Counted from the first letter of the stretch, positions 26,240-35,679 are shown. The stretch: 64,000 nt of DNA from Streptomyces sp. HNM0574 (GCF_012726235.1 NZ_JAASAH010000004.1:186001-250000), one strand, 5' to 3'. The notes: generated by a model from the sequence alone, not told the origin. Numbers and translations are program-made.

Positions 26240-26400
26240 GACCACACATCCAACCGCAGCGCACCGGCCAGCAGCGCCATCCCGGCACCGATCCCGAGCA
26301 GCACGATCACGCCCGTCGGCATCTTCTGCTTCCAGAACGAGACGGCACCACCGAGCAGGAACAGCCCGACGAAGAACAGAAGGGTCGAAATGCCGTTCAC
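26236..26400 (-). CDS. 54-residue membrane protein inside his operon
   Basis: A short protein with two hydrophobic helices ([19 protein letters not shown] and [20 protein letters not shown]) separated by the positive loop WKQKMP, ending in LRLDVWS. GTG 26400 has GGGGAACT before it, and the stop overlaps the hisH ATG (ATGA), so translation of hisH is likely coupled to it. Similar small proteins occur at this place in streptomycetes, to my recollection as hypothetical proteins. No function is known. An upstream start at 26496 would add 32 Arg-rich residues and is unlikely. Confidence 0.75.
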   Translation of the reverse strand: MNGISTLLFFVGLFLLGGAVSFWKQKMPTGVIVLLGIGAGMALLAGALRLDVWS

Positions 26401-26485
26401 AGTTCCCCTCCGTTCGCTTCTCCGCCCGCGCGGCACCCCGCGGCTCTCGTCCCCGTCTGCGGCCCGGCAGCCGCGCGTGCGTCGC

Positions 26486-27079
26486 TCACAGCGCACCCTT
26501 TGTCGAGGGAATCTCGTTCTGCCGCGGGTCCCGCTCGCACGCGTAGCGCAGGGCGCGGGCCAGGGCCTTGAACTGGCACTCGACGATGTGGTGCGCGTTC
26601 CGGCCGTACGGGACGTGGACGTGCAGGGCGATCTGCGCCTGCGCGACGAAGGACTCCAGGATGTGCCGCGTCATCGTCGTGTCGTAGACGGGGCCGATCA
26701 TCGGCGCCATGCCCTCGGGCTCGCTGTGCACCAGGTACGGGCGGCCGGAGACGTCGACGGTGACCCGCGCGAGGGACTCGTCCAGCGGCACCGAGGCGTC
26801 GGCGAAGCGGACGATGCCGCGCTTGTCGCCGAGCGCCTGCTTGAAGGCGGCGCCGAGCGCGAGCGCGGTGTCCTCGATCGTGTGGTGGCTGTCGATGTGC
26901 AGGTCACCGTCGGTCTTCACGGTGAGGTCGAACAGGCCGTGGCGGCCGAGCTGGTCGAGCATGTGGTCGAAGAAGCCGACGCCTGTCGAGACGTCGACCT
27001 TGCCGGTGCCGTCGAGGTCGAGCTCGACGACGACCGAGGTCTCCTTCGTGGTGCGTTCCGCACGGCCCACGCGGGTCAT
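26486..27079 (-). CDS. hisB: Imidazoleglycerol-phosphate dehydratase
   Basis: HisB, 197 residues, dehydrates imidazole glycerol phosphate to imidazole acetol phosphate. It is monofunctional (no phosphatase domain). The metal-binding repeats are [18 protein letters not shown] with [12 protein letters not shown], and [12 protein letters not shown] with GRNAHHIVE. The ATG at 27079 overlaps the hisC stop (ATGA). The 85 bp after its stop separate it from the small membrane protein, without a clear terminator. Confidence 0.97.
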   Translation of the reverse strand: MTRVGRAERTTKETSVVVELDLDGTGKVDVSTGVGFFDHMLDQLGRHGLFDLTVKTDGDLHIDSHHTIEDTALALGAAFKQALGDKRGIVRFADASVPLDESLARVTVDVSGRPYLVHSEPEGMAPMIGPVYDTTMTRHILESFVAQAQIALHVHVPYGRNAHHIVECQFKALARALRYACERDPRQNEIPSTKGAL

Positions 27080-28200
27080 CGCTTGTTCTCCTTCATCAGT
27101 GCGCGTACGGCGTCGAGGAACGCGTCGTTCTCGGCCGGTGTCCCCGTGGACACCCGCAGCCAGCCGGGCACGCCGTTGTCCCGGACCAGAACGCCCCGCT
27201 CCAGCAGCGCCTGCCACGCCGCGTGCTGTCCGCCCTCGCCGTCGAAGCGGCCGAACTGGACGAAGTTCGCGTCGGAGGCGACGACTTCGCATCCGGCCGC
27301 GCGCAGCTCGTCGACGAGCCGGTCCCGCTCGCTCTTGAGCTTCTCGACGTACCCGAGGAGCGTATCGGTGTGCTCCAGCGCGGCGAGCGCGGTGGCCTGG
27401 GTGACGGCCGACAGGTGGTACGGCAGCCGCACCAGCTGCACCGCGTCGACCACGGCCGGGTCGGCGGCGAGGTAGCCGAGGCGGAGCCCGGCGGCGCCGA
27501 ACGCCTTCGACATGGTGCGCGAGACGACCAGCGTCGGCCGGCCCGCGAGCAGCGGCAGCAGGGACTCGCCGTGCGAGAACTCGCCGTACGCCTCGTCGAC
27601 GACGACGAGCGCGCCCGCGCCGCCCTTCGCCTCCTGCGCCGCCTCGTACAGCGCGAGGACGGTCTCGCGGTCGACGGCGGTTCCGGTGGGGTTGTTGGGC
27701 GAGCAGACGAACACCACGTCGGGCCGGCGCGCGTGGATCTCGCGGACCGCCGCCTCGGTGTCGATGGTGAAGTCCTCGTTCCGCGGCCCGGAGATCCAGC
27801 CGGTGCCGGTGCCGCGCGAGATGAGCGCGTGCATCGAGTACGAGGGCTCGAAGCCGATCGCCGTACGGCCCGGGCCGCCGAAGGTCTGCAGCAGCTGCTG
27901 GATGACCTCGTTCGAGCCGTTCGCCGCCCACACGCCCTCGTGCCCGACGGGGTGGCCGGTGACGCGGGTGAGGTACCCGGCGAGCGCGGTGCGCAGCTCG
28001 ACCGCGTCCCGGTCCGGGTAGCGGTTGAGGCCGCGGGCCGCCTCGGCGACCCGCTCCGCGATCCGCCGCACCAGTTCCTCGGGCAGCGGGTACGGGTTCT
28101 CGTTGGTGTTCAGCCGCACGGGCACGTCCAACTGGGGCGCGCCGTAAGGGGACTTGCCGCGCAGCTCCTCCCGCAGGGGGAGGTCGTCGATGCGGGTCAC
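27076..28200 (-). CDS. hisC: Histidinol-phosphate aminotransferase
   Basis: HisC, a fold-type-I PLP aminotransferase of 374 residues that converts imidazole acetol phosphate to histidinol phosphate. Family parts: [45 protein letters not shown], the PLP Lys in [17 protein letters not shown] and the terminal Arg block [11 protein letters not shown] 28200 overlaps the hisD stop (GTGA). The product could serve other aromatic amino acids as side reactions, but the operon position supports HisC. Confidence 0.97.
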   Translation of the reverse strand: MTRIDDLPLREELRGKSPYGAPQLDVPVRLNTNENPYPLPEELVRRIAERVAEAARGLNRYPDRDAVELRTALAGYLTRVTGHPVGHEGVWAANGSNEVIQQLLQTFGGPGRTAIGFEPSYSMHALISRGTGTGWISGPRNEDFTIDTEAAVREIHARRPDVVFVCSPNNPTGTAVDRETVLALYEAAQEAKGGAGALVVVDEAYGEFSHGESLLPLLAGRPTLVVSRTMSKAFGAAGLRLGYLAADPAVVDAVQLVRLPYHLSAVTQATALAALEHTDTLLGYVEKLKSERDRLVDELRAAGCEVVASDANFVQFGRFDGEGGQHAAWQALLERGVLVRDNGVPGWLRVSTGTPAENDAFLDAVRALMKENKR

Positions 28201-29522
28201 TTGCTCTCCGGGGCCTTCCATCCGAACCTTGCCTTGACCGCCGCGCCGTGCGCCGGCAGGTCCTCCGCCTCCGCGAGGGTGACGACGTGGTGCGCCACGT
28301 CCGCCAGCGCGTCCCGCGTGTAGTCCACGACGTGGATGCCGCGCAGGAACGACTGCACGGACAGCCCGGAGGAATGGCAGGCGCAGCCGCCGGTGGGCAG
28401 CACGTGGTTGGAGCCCGCGCAGTAGTCGCCGAGGGAGACCGGCGCGTACGGGCCGATGAAGATCGCGCCCGCGTTGCGCACCCGCGCCGCCCAGTGCGCG
28501 GCGTCGGCCGTCTGGATCTCCAGGTGCTCGGCGGCGTAGGAGTCGACGACGGCGAGGCCGTCCTCCAGCGAGTCGACGAGGACGATGCCGGACTGGCGTC
28601 CGCCCAGCGCCTCGGTGATCCGCTCCTTGTGCTTCGTCGCCGCGACCTGCGTCGCGAGCTCCGCCTCGACCCCGGCGGCGAGCGCCTCGGAGGGGGTGAC
28701 GAGGACGGCGGCGGCGACCGGGTCGTGCTCGGCCTGGCTGATCAGGTCGGCGGCGACGTGCACCGCCTCGGCGGTGTCGTCGGCGAGGACCGCGATCTCG
28801 GTGGGCCCGGCCTCGGAGTCGATCCCGATCCGGCCCTTGAGGAAGCGCTTGGCCGCGGCCACGTAGATGTTGCCGGGGCCGGTGACGAGCTGGACGGGGG
28901 CGCACTCGTCCGTCCCGTACGCGAACATCGCCACGGCCTGGGCGCCGCCCGCCGCGTACACCTCGTCGACGCCGAGCAGCGCGCAGGCCGCGAGGATCGT
29001 CGGGTGCGGCAGGTCGCCGAACTCCTTCTGCGGCGGCGAGGTCACGGCCAGCGAGCCGACCCCGGCCTCCTGCGCGGGCACGACGTTCATCACCACGGAC
29101 GACGGGTAGACGGCGCGGCCGCCCGGCACGTACAGCCCGACGCGGTCCACCGGCACCCAGCGCTCGGTGACCGTGCCGCCGGGGACGACGTGCACCGTGG
29201 AGTCGGTGCGGCGCTGGTCGCGGTGGACGGTGCGGGCGCGGCGGATGGACTCCTCCAGCGCGGCGCGCACGCCCTGATCGAGCTCGGCGAGCGCCTTCTC
29301 CAGCGCCTCGGCCGGCACCCGGACCCGGTCCAGGGTGACGCCGTCGAACCGCTCCGTGTACGCGATGACCGCCTCGGAGCCACGATGCTGCACGTCCTCG
29401 CAGATGGGCCGCACCATCGACAGGGCGGCCTCGACGTCGAGTTCGGCACGGGGCAGCAGGTCGCGATCGGGTCCGCCGCGTTCGGTGAGGGCGGATCCGC
29501 GCAGGTCGATTCGGGAGATCAC
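28197..29522 (-). CDS. hisD: Histidinol dehydrogenase
   Basis: HisD oxidises histidinol to histidine in two NAD-dependent steps, 441 residues. Conserved blocks are [38 protein letters not shown], the zinc/catalytic part QAEHDP, and [21 protein letters not shown]. The GTG at 29522 has GGGG four bases upstream and fits the family start at ISRIDLRG. It is the first gene of the his operon; the upstream 250 bp hold a perfect palindrome (29560-29584). Confidence 0.96.
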   Translation of the reverse strand: MISRIDLRGSALTERGGPDRDLLPRAELDVEAALSMVRPICEDVQHRGSEAVIAYTERFDGVTLDRVRVPAEALEKALAELDQGVRAALEESIRRARTVHRDQRRTDSTVHVVPGGTVTERWVPVDRVGLYVPGGRAVYPSSVVMNVVPAQEAGVGSLAVTSPPQKEFGDLPHPTILAACALLGVDEVYAAGGAQAVAMFAYGTDECAPVQLVTGPGNIYVAAAKRFLKGRIGIDSEAGPTEIAVLADDTAEAVHVAADLISQAEHDPVAAAVLVTPSEALAAGVEAELATQVAATKHKERITEALGGRQSGIVLVDSLEDGLAVVDSYAAEHLEIQTADAAHWAARVRNAGAIFIGPYAPVSLGDYCAGSNHVLPTGGCACHSSGLSVQSFLRGIHVVDYTRDALADVAHHVVTLAEAEDLPAHGAAVKARFGWKAPESK

Positions 29523-29559
29523 GTACCCCAGTCTCTCAGACGGCGCACGCACGCCCCGC

Positions 29560-29584
29560 GCCCGTATCACTGGGTGATACGGGC
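29560..29584. promoter_or_regulatory. 25-bp perfect palindrome upstream of hisD
   Basis: Arms GCCCGTATCAC (29560-29570) and GTGATACGGGC (29574-29584) around TGG, with no mismatch. It lies 38 bp before the hisD GTG and about 187 bp before the divergent gene at 29771. The short symmetric core GTATCAC/GTGATAC and its AT content relative to its surroundings suggest a dimeric repressor site, not a terminator. The binding protein is unknown. The rest of the 29523-29770 gap shows no gene. Confidence 0.6.
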
Positions 29585-29770
29585 ACCGCACGGCGTACGC
29601 GCCACGGGAGACTCTCCTCGCACCGGGCGTTCATCCGGTCACGGAGCGGGAAGGAAGCTGGCGACCACCAGTGAGCCGTGCCGGCCGTGCGCCGGGGACG
29701 CCGGCGAGGGACCGTGCCGCCGCGCCCCGCCCGCACGGCGCACCGGCACGGGCGAGGGGGAGGAGACGTC

Positions 29771-31393
29771 ATGAGCGAACCGCTGGAGAGCGGTGACCCG
29801 CCCTCGGGGCTCCAGCTGTCCACCGCCGAGTGGGGCCTGTGGCAGGCGTTCCGCAACGGCAGCGAGTACGACCTGCGCACCGGCCGGGCCGAGCTGGACG
29901 ATCCGAACGCCGACCACGACTGGGGCCCGGACCGCACCGTACGGGCCCGCGTGATCGCCCTGCTGTTACTGCACGGGCCGCCCGCGCTGCTCGGGCGGGT
30001 GGCCTCGCTGCACCTGACCGGCGCGTACGTCTCCGGGGTGCTGGACCTGTCGGGCGGCTCGGTGCAGGCGTACTTCGAGCTGCGGCACTGCCGGTTCGAG
30101 GGGGAGGTGCGGATGCCGGAGGCGCAGGCGCACACCGTCCGGCTCGTCGACTGCTACCTGCCGCGCTTCGACGCGGCCCGGCTGACCACCGACGGCGACC
30201 TGCACCTGCCGCGCTGCTCGGTGCCCGAGGGCATCAAGCTCACGGACGCCACCATCGGCACCGACCTGATGCTCAACCAGGCCACCGTCGGCCGCGGCCA
30301 CCGGGTCCGCGCGATCGCGGCCGACGGGATCAACGTCGGCCAGGAGCTCCAGGCCAGCCTGCTGCGCACGGACGGGGAGGTGAGCCTGCGCGGGGCGACG
30401 ATCGGCAGTTCGCTGCACATGTTCGGCACGGTGCTGCGGCACGACAAGGGCCACTACGCGCTGCGCGCCCCGCAGTTGACGGTCGGCCACGTCGCGAGCT
30501 TCGCCGACGCCAACCGGGACCGCTCGCCGCAGATCCAGGGCGCCACTCCCCCGACCGGCACCCACCACCCGTTCCTCACCTCCGAGGGCGGCAGCCGGCT
30601 GAGCACCAAGCACTTCGAGTGCACCGGCGGGATGGTGCTGGACGACGGGCGGTTCGGCTCGTCCCTCGTCGTCGAGAACGCCCGCTTCGACCTGGGGATG
30701 CTCCAGGAGATATCCCTGCGCCGGATCACCACCCCCGAGCTGAAGTTCACCCCGCAGGCGCCGGAGCGCGGGGTGGTGGTGCTGTCGGGCGCCGCCGTGG
30801 AGAAGCTCGTCGACCAGGTCAGCAGCTGGCCGACGGGGCAGCGGCTGTGGATGGCGGGCTTCACCTACCAGCACGCGATCCCGGCGCTGGGCCACTTCAA
30901 CGTGCGCGAGCGGCTGCGCTGGGTCGCCGGCGCCACCCCCGAGTACTCGCCCCAGCCGTACGAGCAGCTCGCGGCCATGTACCGGAACAACGGGGACGAC
31001 GTGAACGCCCGCACCGTGCTGCTGGAGAAGCAGCGCCGGCGCCGCGAAACCCTGCCGCTGGTCGGCAAGTTGTGGGGCTACCTCCAGGACTGGACGGTGG
31101 CCTACGGCTACCGCCCCGGCCAGGCGGCGGTCTGGATGGCGGTGCTGTGGGCGACCGCGGCCGCCTACTTCGCCGGACGCCCGCCGGGCCCGGTCAAGAG
31201 CGACGAGGCGCCGCACTGGAACGCGGCGCTGTACACGCTCGACCTGCTGCTGCCGGTCATCAGCTTCGGCCAGGACACCGCCTGGGACCCGGTGGGGCGC
31301 GACCAGTGGATCGCCGCCGTGCTCATCCTGCTCGGCTGGGTACTGGCCACCACCGTGGCGACGGGCGCGACCCGGCTGCTGCGGCGCGAGTGA
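29771..31393 (+). CDS. Membrane protein with repeat domain; contains a TTA codon
   Basis: A 540-residue protein with a long N-terminal region of imperfect short repeats (LHLTGAYVSGVLDLSGGS, FELRHCRFEGEVRMPEAQ, VRLVDCYLPRFDAARL, IKLTDATIGTDLMLNQAT), which looks like a right-handed beta-helix of the pentapeptide-repeat kind. A helical linker with two or three transmembrane helices follows (AAVWMAVLWATAAAYFAG; ALYTLDLLLPVISFG; WIAAVLILLGWVLATTVATG). Relatives in streptomycetes are often labelled oxidoreductase, without support in this sequence. ATG 29771 has GGGGGAGGAG upstream. Codon 66 (29966-29968) is TTA, the only in-frame TTA found in the window, so translation should depend on the bldA tRNA. 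Divergent from hisD. Confidence 0.85.
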   Translation: MSEPLESGDPPSGLQLSTAEWGLWQAFRNGSEYDLRTGRAELDDPNADHDWGPDRTVRARVIALLLLHGPPALLGRVASLHLTGAYVSGVLDLSGGSVQAYFELRHCRFEGEVRMPEAQAHTVRLVDCYLPRFDAARLTTDGDLHLPRCSVPEGIKLTDATIGTDLMLNQATVGRGHRVRAIAADGINVGQELQASLLRTDGEVSLRGATIGSSLHMFGTVLRHDKGHYALRAPQLTVGHVASFADANRDRSPQIQGATPPTGTHHPFLTSEGGSRLSTKHFECTGGMVLDDGRFGSSLVVENARFDLGMLQEISLRRITTPELKFTPQAPERGVVVLSGAAVEKLVDQVSSWPTGQRLWMAGFTYQHAIPALGHFNVRERLRWVAGATPEYSPQPYEQLAAMYRNNGDDVNARTVLLEKQRRRRETLPLVGKLWGYLQDWTVAYGYRPGQAAVWMAVLWATAAAYFAGRPPGPVKSDEAPHWNAALYTLDLLLPVISFGQDTAWDPVGRDQWIAAVLILLGWVLATTVATGATRLLRRE

Positions 31394-31415
31394 CCGTGCC
31401 CGCCGCACCCGCTCC

Positions 31416-31448
31416 GCACGGGGGCGCACACGCCGTGCGCCCCCGTGC
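31416..31448. terminator. Terminator after the TTA-containing gene
   Basis: Perfect 14-bp arms GCACGGGGGCGCAC (31416-31429) and GTGCGCCCCCGTGC (31435-31448) with loop ACGCC, placed 22 bases after the stop of the membrane protein gene. Confidence 0.8.
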
Positions 31449-31553
31449 ACCCGTACGCACGCGCGTACCCCGGCCCACAGCTCCGCGTGCGTGGGGCAGG
31501 CTGGGCGGACACACCCGTCGAGACCGTTTCCCGAGGCTTTAGGCTTACTCGTT

Positions 31554-32369
31554 GTGACAACCGCGCTCCCGCTCTTTCCCCTCAACTCGGTGCTGTTCCC
31601 CGGCCTCGTGCTGCCGCTGAACATCTTCGAGCAGCGCTACCGCGCACTGATGCGCGATCTCCTGGAGATCCCCGAGGACACCCCGCGCCGCTTCGGCGTC
31701 GTCGCGATCCGGGACGGGCACGAGGTCGCGCCGACCTCGGTCGGCCTGCCGGAGACGGCGCCGCCCCAGCCCGCGAAGGCCGCGGCCGGCTTCGGCACGG
31801 ACCCGATCCGCTCGTTCTACGGCGTCGGCTGCATCGCGGACGCGACGACGATCCGCCCGCGCGGCGCCGGCGGCCTCACCGAGGACGCGGACGAGGACGA
31901 GGACGGCCACGACGCGCTGGGCCTCGACGCGGGCGGCGACGACAGCGGGGGGTACGAGGTCCTCGCCACCGGCACCACCCGCTTCCGGCTGCTGTCGGTG
32001 GACGCGAGCGGCCCGTACCTGCGGGGCGAGATCGAGGAGCTGCCCGAGGAGGAGGGCGACGGCGCGGGCGCCCTGTCCTCCGGGGTGCTGCGCGCGTTCC
32101 GCCTGTACCAGAAACGGCTGGCGAACGCGCGGGAGCGGACGCTGGCCGCGGGCCAGGAGCTGCCGGACGACCCGTCGGTCATCTCGTACCTGGTGGCGGC
32201 CGCGACGATCCTGGACACCCCGTCCAAGCAGCGGCTGCTCCAGGCCCCGGACACCGCGACGCGGCTCGCCGAGGAGCTGAAGGTGCTCCGCCGCGAGACG
32301 GCCACGATCGGCAAGCTCCCCTCCCTGCCCGCCGCCGACCTCACCCGCAGGCCCACCAGCCCCAACTGA
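31554..32369 (+). CDS. Lon-substrate-binding-domain protein
   Basis: A 271-residue stand-alone LON_substr_bdg domain, as found at the N-terminus of Lon proteases but here without ATPase or protease. The domain begins LPLFPLNSVLFPGLVLPLNIFEQRYRALM (LFPLNxVLFPG and NIFEQRYR parts) and continues with GVVAIRDG and TGTTRFRLLSVD. An acidic low-complexity insert (EDADEDEDGHDALGLDAGG) lies near residue 110. The start is GTG 31554. Such proteins are common in actinobacteria; their function is unknown. The gene is followed by a YbaK-type gene 51 bp later. Confidence 0.9.
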   Translation: MTTALPLFPLNSVLFPGLVLPLNIFEQRYRALMRDLLEIPEDTPRRFGVVAIRDGHEVAPTSVGLPETAPPQPAKAAAGFGTDPIRSFYGVGCIADATTIRPRGAGGLTEDADEDEDGHDALGLDAGGDDSGGYEVLATGTTRFRLLSVDASGPYLRGEIEELPEEEGDGAGALSSGVLRAFRLYQKRLANARERTLAAGQELPDDPSVISYLVAAATILDTPSKQRLLQAPDTATRLAEELKVLRRETATIGKLPSLPAADLTRRPTSPN

Positions 32370-32420
32370 CGGGCGCGCGGCGGGAATTCGGGGACGAGGA
32401 GAGCGACGGAGACGCACGTC

Positions 32421-32924
32421 ATGGCGAAGAAGAACAAGCAGAAGCAGCAGTCGGCCGCGACCCCGGCGACGGTCGCCGCCACCCGCGCGGGCATCCCCTT
32501 CACGACCCACGCGTACGAGCACGACCCGGCCGCGCCCTCCTACGGCGAGGAGGCCGCCGAGGCACTCGGCGTCGACCCGGGCCAGGTGTTCAAGACCCTG
32601 GTGGCCGACGTCGACGGGGCCCTGACCGTGGCCGTCGTACCGGTCTCCTGCTCGCTCGACCTCAAGGCGCTCGCGGCGGCCGCGGGCGGCAAGAAGGCCA
32701 CGATGGCCGACCCGGCGGCGGCCGAGCGGACCACGGGGTACGTGCGCGGCGGCATCTCCCCGCTGGGCCAGCGCAAGCCGCTGCCCACCGTGCTGGACGC
32801 CTCGGCCGCCGGCCACGCCACGGTGTGCGTCTCCGCCGGCCGCAGGGGCCTGGAGATCGAGCTGAGCCCGGCCGACCTGGCCGCGCTCACCTCCGCGACG
32901 ACGGCGCCCATCGCCCGCGCCTGA
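32421..32924 (+). CDS. ybaK: YbaK/EbsC-type aminoacyl-tRNA deacylase
   Basis: A 167-residue YbaK-family protein that hydrolyses Cys-tRNA(Pro) made by mistake by prolyl-tRNA synthetase. The family Lys is in GQVFKTLVADVDG near residue 58; other blocks are VVPVSCSLDLKALAAAAGGK, TTGYVRGGISPLG and LPTVLDASA. A Lys/Gln-rich start (MAKKNKQKQQ) precedes the domain. ATG 32421 has GAGGAGAGCGACGGAG upstream. It probably shares a transcript with the Lon-domain gene. The exact tRNA specificity is assigned by family only. Confidence 0.91.
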   Translation: MAKKNKQKQQSAATPATVAATRAGIPFTTHAYEHDPAAPSYGEEAAEALGVDPGQVFKTLVADVDGALTVAVVPVSCSLDLKALAAAAGGKKATMADPAAAERTTGYVRGGISPLGQRKPLPTVLDASAAGHATVCVSAGRRGLEIELSPADLAALTSATTAPIARA

Positions 32925-32945
32925 GACGGCCGGGCCGCCGTGCCG

Positions 32946-33644
32946 TCACCGGTGCGGCGGGGCCCCGTCCGGCCCTGGGGCCGGGTCGTGCAGGTCGTCC
33001 ATGGTGCCGGGCTCCGGGTCGCGCGGCCCGAACACCCCGGTCAGCGCCAGGTGGAAGAGCACCGCGCCGAACGGCATCGCCAACAGGGCGCCCTTGGCGG
33101 TCAGTTCGAGCGGCCCCTCGAAGGTGTTCCCCTTGCCCGCGGCCTTCGCCGCGGCGACCACGTCCGACTCGGGCCCGAGCATCACCCCGAGCCGCCAGCC
33201 GACGACCGCCGCCAGCAGCCCGCCGCAGGCCAGCCCCAGGACGAGCCCCACCCCGCCCTTGCGCCGGGCCAGGAACACCGCCCCGCCCGCGACGGCGCCG
33301 AGGGCCAGCGACAGCAGCACGAAGGTGCCGTCCGCGCCGACCGCCTCCTCGCCCTCGGGGTCCTTGAGGTAGACGGCCTGGCCGTCGGTGAAGAGCGGGA
33401 TTCTCGGCGCCAGCCACACCCACAGCAGTCCGAGCACGATGCCCAGCAGCGTCACACCGAGCGCGCAGCCCACGGCGTCACGCACTTCGCGGCGGACCCG
33501 CGCCGCGTCGTTCACCGCCGTCTGGGCGGCGTCCGTGCCGCGTGCGAGGTGCGCGCCGTCCGCTCCGTCCGGGCCCTGGGGCGCGGCGGAGGTCGACGAG
33601 CTGTGCGGGTCGGGCGAGGAGGATGGCGTCGGTACGGTCACCAC
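32946..33644 (-). CDS. DUF2567 membrane protein
   Basis: A 232-residue membrane protein with a polar Ser/Pro-rich N-terminus (about 50 residues) and four helices (VGCALGVTLLGIVLGLLWVWLA; FVLLSLALGAVAGGAVFLA; VGLVLGLACGGLLAAVVGWRLG; LLAMPFGAVLFHLALTGVFG). The VWLAPRIPLF...YLKDPEGEEAVGADGTF pattern, with an extracellular stretch between helices 1 and 2, fits the actinobacterial DUF2567. Two GTG codons (33644, 33641) can serve as start. It is convergent with the YbaK gene, 21 bp apart. Function unknown. Confidence 0.82.
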   Translation of the reverse strand: MVTVPTPSSSPDPHSSSTSAAPQGPDGADGAHLARGTDAAQTAVNDAARVRREVRDAVGCALGVTLLGIVLGLLWVWLAPRIPLFTDGQAVYLKDPEGEEAVGADGTFVLLSLALGAVAGGAVFLARRKGGVGLVLGLACGGLLAAVVGWRLGVMLGPESDVVAAAKAAGKGNTFEGPLELTAKGALLAMPFGAVLFHLALTGVFGPRDPEPGTMDDLHDPAPGPDGAPPHR

Positions 33645-33717
33645 GCCATCGTGCCAGGTCCGGCCGTCAGTTCGGGCACGGGGCGGTCCGTACGGACCAC
33701 GCGGACGACTCCCCCGG

Positions 33718-34602
33718 TCAGCGGACCGCGGCCCTCCGGTACGCCCAGGTGGCGACGGCCAGCGAGATCACGCCGACCGCGGCGCACACCCCGAGGTCGA
33801 CCGCCGCACGCGCCCAGTCCGGATCGCCCTCGAAGGCCCGCGCCAGGGCCTCCACCCCGTACGTCGACGGCAGCAGGTCGCGGGCCAGACCGATCGGCGC
33901 GGGCAGCTGCCCGCCGGGCAGCACCCCGAGCAGCAGCGCGGCCGACATGCCCAACTGGCCGCAGACCGTGGCCAGCTCCGGCTTCGGCGCGAGCAGCCCC
34001 AGCGCCGCGCCGAGACCCGACAGCGCGGCCCCGGCCAGCGGGATCACCGCCACCAGAATCCACAGCCCGCTCACCGGCAGCCCGAAGAGCACACTGCCCA
34101 CCAGCGCCGTCACCACGACCCCGGGCACCGTGAACGAGGCGTACGCGCCCGCCGCGCCGAGCACGACGGCGGCGGCCGGCACCGGCAGCGTCGCGTAGTG
34201 GTCGAGCCCGCCGTCGGCGCGCAGCCTGCCGAAGTACTGGGCCAGCAGGTTCAGCGCGACGAAGGCGACGACGAGCACGCTCGACCCGGCGACGACGGCG
34301 CGCGCCTCGGCCCCGCCGTCCACGACGCCGCGCATCAGCACCATGATCCCGAGGGACTGGAAGGTCGCCACGAACAGCAGCGGGATCCGCGCCACCCGCG
34401 CCCGCGAGAGCTGCGCCCGGTACACGGCCACGAGCGAGGGCCACAGCCGGGCCCGCGGCGCCAGCTCGGCGGGCGCACCGGCTGCGGCCCGGCGGTCCGC
34501 ACCGTCCCCGGCCCGTACGGACCGCTCCCGCTCGCCGCCGGTCCCCGCCCGCGCGGGCTCGTCCGTGGCTGCCGCGGCGTCCGCCGACGCGACCGTCCTC
34601 AC
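33718..34602 (-). CDS. ABC-2 type transporter permease
   Basis: Membrane subunit of an exporter, 294 residues. A polar N-terminus of about 55 residues is followed by six helices typical of ABC-2 permeases (IPLLFVATFQSLGIMVLMRG; SVLVVAFVALNLLAQYFG; VPGVVVTALVGSVLFGLPVSG; LAGAALSGLGAALGLLAP; AALLLGVLPGGQLP; LGVCAAVGVISLAVATWA). DLLPSTYGVEALA near the end matches the family. GTG 34602 overlaps the ATPase gene stop by GTGA, so the two subunits are made together. The exported molecule is unknown. Confidence 0.9.
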   Translation of the reverse strand: MRTVASADAAAATDEPARAGTGGERERSVRAGDGADRRAAAGAPAELAPRARLWPSLVAVYRAQLSRARVARIPLLFVATFQSLGIMVLMRGVVDGGAEARAVVAGSSVLVVAFVALNLLAQYFGRLRADGGLDHYATLPVPAAAVVLGAAGAYASFTVPGVVVTALVGSVLFGLPVSGLWILVAVIPLAGAALSGLGAALGLLAPKPELATVCGQLGMSAALLLGVLPGGQLPAPIGLARDLLPSTYGVEALARAFEGDPDWARAAVDLGVCAAVGVISLAVATWAYRRAAVR

Positions 34603-35624
34603 ACCCTCACCAAACCTTCCCCGCGACCGCCGAGCGCCAGATAGACGTCCTCCAGGCTCGGGGTCGCCAGCGTGAAGTCGTCGAGCGCCGCGAAGGCGGG
34701 CCCGTCCGTCACAACCGTGACCGCGTCCCGCGCGGCCTCCGGGGCCAGCCGCAGCGTCCAGCGGCGGCCCATGACGGTGGCCGCCTCCCGCAGCGCGGCG
34801 ATCTCGGGCACCCCGAGCGGCGGCTCGTCCCGCCACACGAGTTCGAGCCGTACGTCGTCGCCCACGGTGGACTTCAGTCCGCCCGGGGTGTCGCAGGCGA
34901 TGACCCGCCCCCGGTCGAGCACCGCGACCCGGTCGAGCACCGTCTCGGCCTCGATGACGTTGTGCGTGACGAGCAGGATGCTGGTGCCCTCCTCGCGCCG
35001 CCGCCGGTCCACGGCCGTCCACACCGCGCGGCGCGCGACCGGGTCCATGCCGGTGGTCGGCTCGTCCAGCACCAGCAGCGGCCGCTCCCCCACCAGCGCG
35101 GCGGCGACGCAGGCGAGCCTGCGCTGCCCGCCGGACAGCTGCTTGAGGGGACGGTCGGCGAGGCCGCCGAGTCCGAGCTCGTCGAGGACGTCGTCCCGGG
35201 CGGCGCGGGAGGCCGCGGCGCCGAGCCCGCGCAGCCGTCCCGTGGTCTCGGCGGCGAGGGCGACGGTCAGCTCGTCGAGCGCGCTGGACTCCTGCCCGAG
35301 ATAGGCCAGCAGCCGCGCCGCACGGTCCGGGTGCCGGACGATGTCGTGCCCGAGCAGCTCGACCCGGCCGGAGTCCGGCCGCAGCAGCCCGGTGATCTGA
35401 CGTACGAGGGTGGACTTGCCCGCGCCGTTCGGGCCGAGCAGTCCGAAGATCTCGCCGGTGCCGACGTCCAGACTGATGTCGTCACACGCCGTCACCGCCG
35501 GCGCCGCGGGCCCGCCGCGCCGCGACCGGGCCGCCGGATACGTCTTGACCAGCCCCGATACGCGCACGGCCGGATGCGTCGGCGCCTCCACGCTCTCCAC
35601 CGCCTGCCGAGTGCCCTGTTCCAC
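34599..35624 (-). CDS. ABC transporter ATP-binding protein (DrrA-like)
   Basis: ATPase partner of the ABC-2 permease, 341 residues. Walker A is LLGPNGAGKSTL near residue 68, Q-loop YLGQE, signature LSGGQRRLACVAAAL, Walker B PLLVLDEPTTGMDPVARR and H-loop LVTHNVIEAE. The C-terminal extension (about residues 245-341) resembles the DUF4162 tail of DrrA-like drug and lipid exporters. The start is GTG 35624. The pair could confer resistance or export a lipid or peptide; no biosynthetic genes are adjacent. Confidence 0.93.
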   Translation of the reverse strand: MEQGTRQAVESVEAPTHPAVRVSGLVKTYPAARSRRGGPAAPAVTACDDISLDVGTGEIFGLLGPNGAGKSTLVRQITGLLRPDSGRVELLGHDIVRHPDRAARLLAYLGQESSALDELTVALAAETTGRLRGLGAAASRAARDDVLDELGLGGLADRPLKQLSGGQRRLACVAAALVGERPLLVLDEPTTGMDPVARRAVWTAVDRRRREEGTSILLVTHNVIEAETVLDRVAVLDRGRVIACDTPGGLKSTVGDDVRLELVWRDEPPLGVPEIAALREAATVMGRRWTLRLAPEAARDAVTVVTDGPAFAALDDFTLATPSLEDVYLALGGRGEGLVRV

Positions 35625-35679
35625 GAGCTATGAGGGTACGCGCCCGGCTCCCCCGCCCCGGCACCCGGCACCCGGCTGC

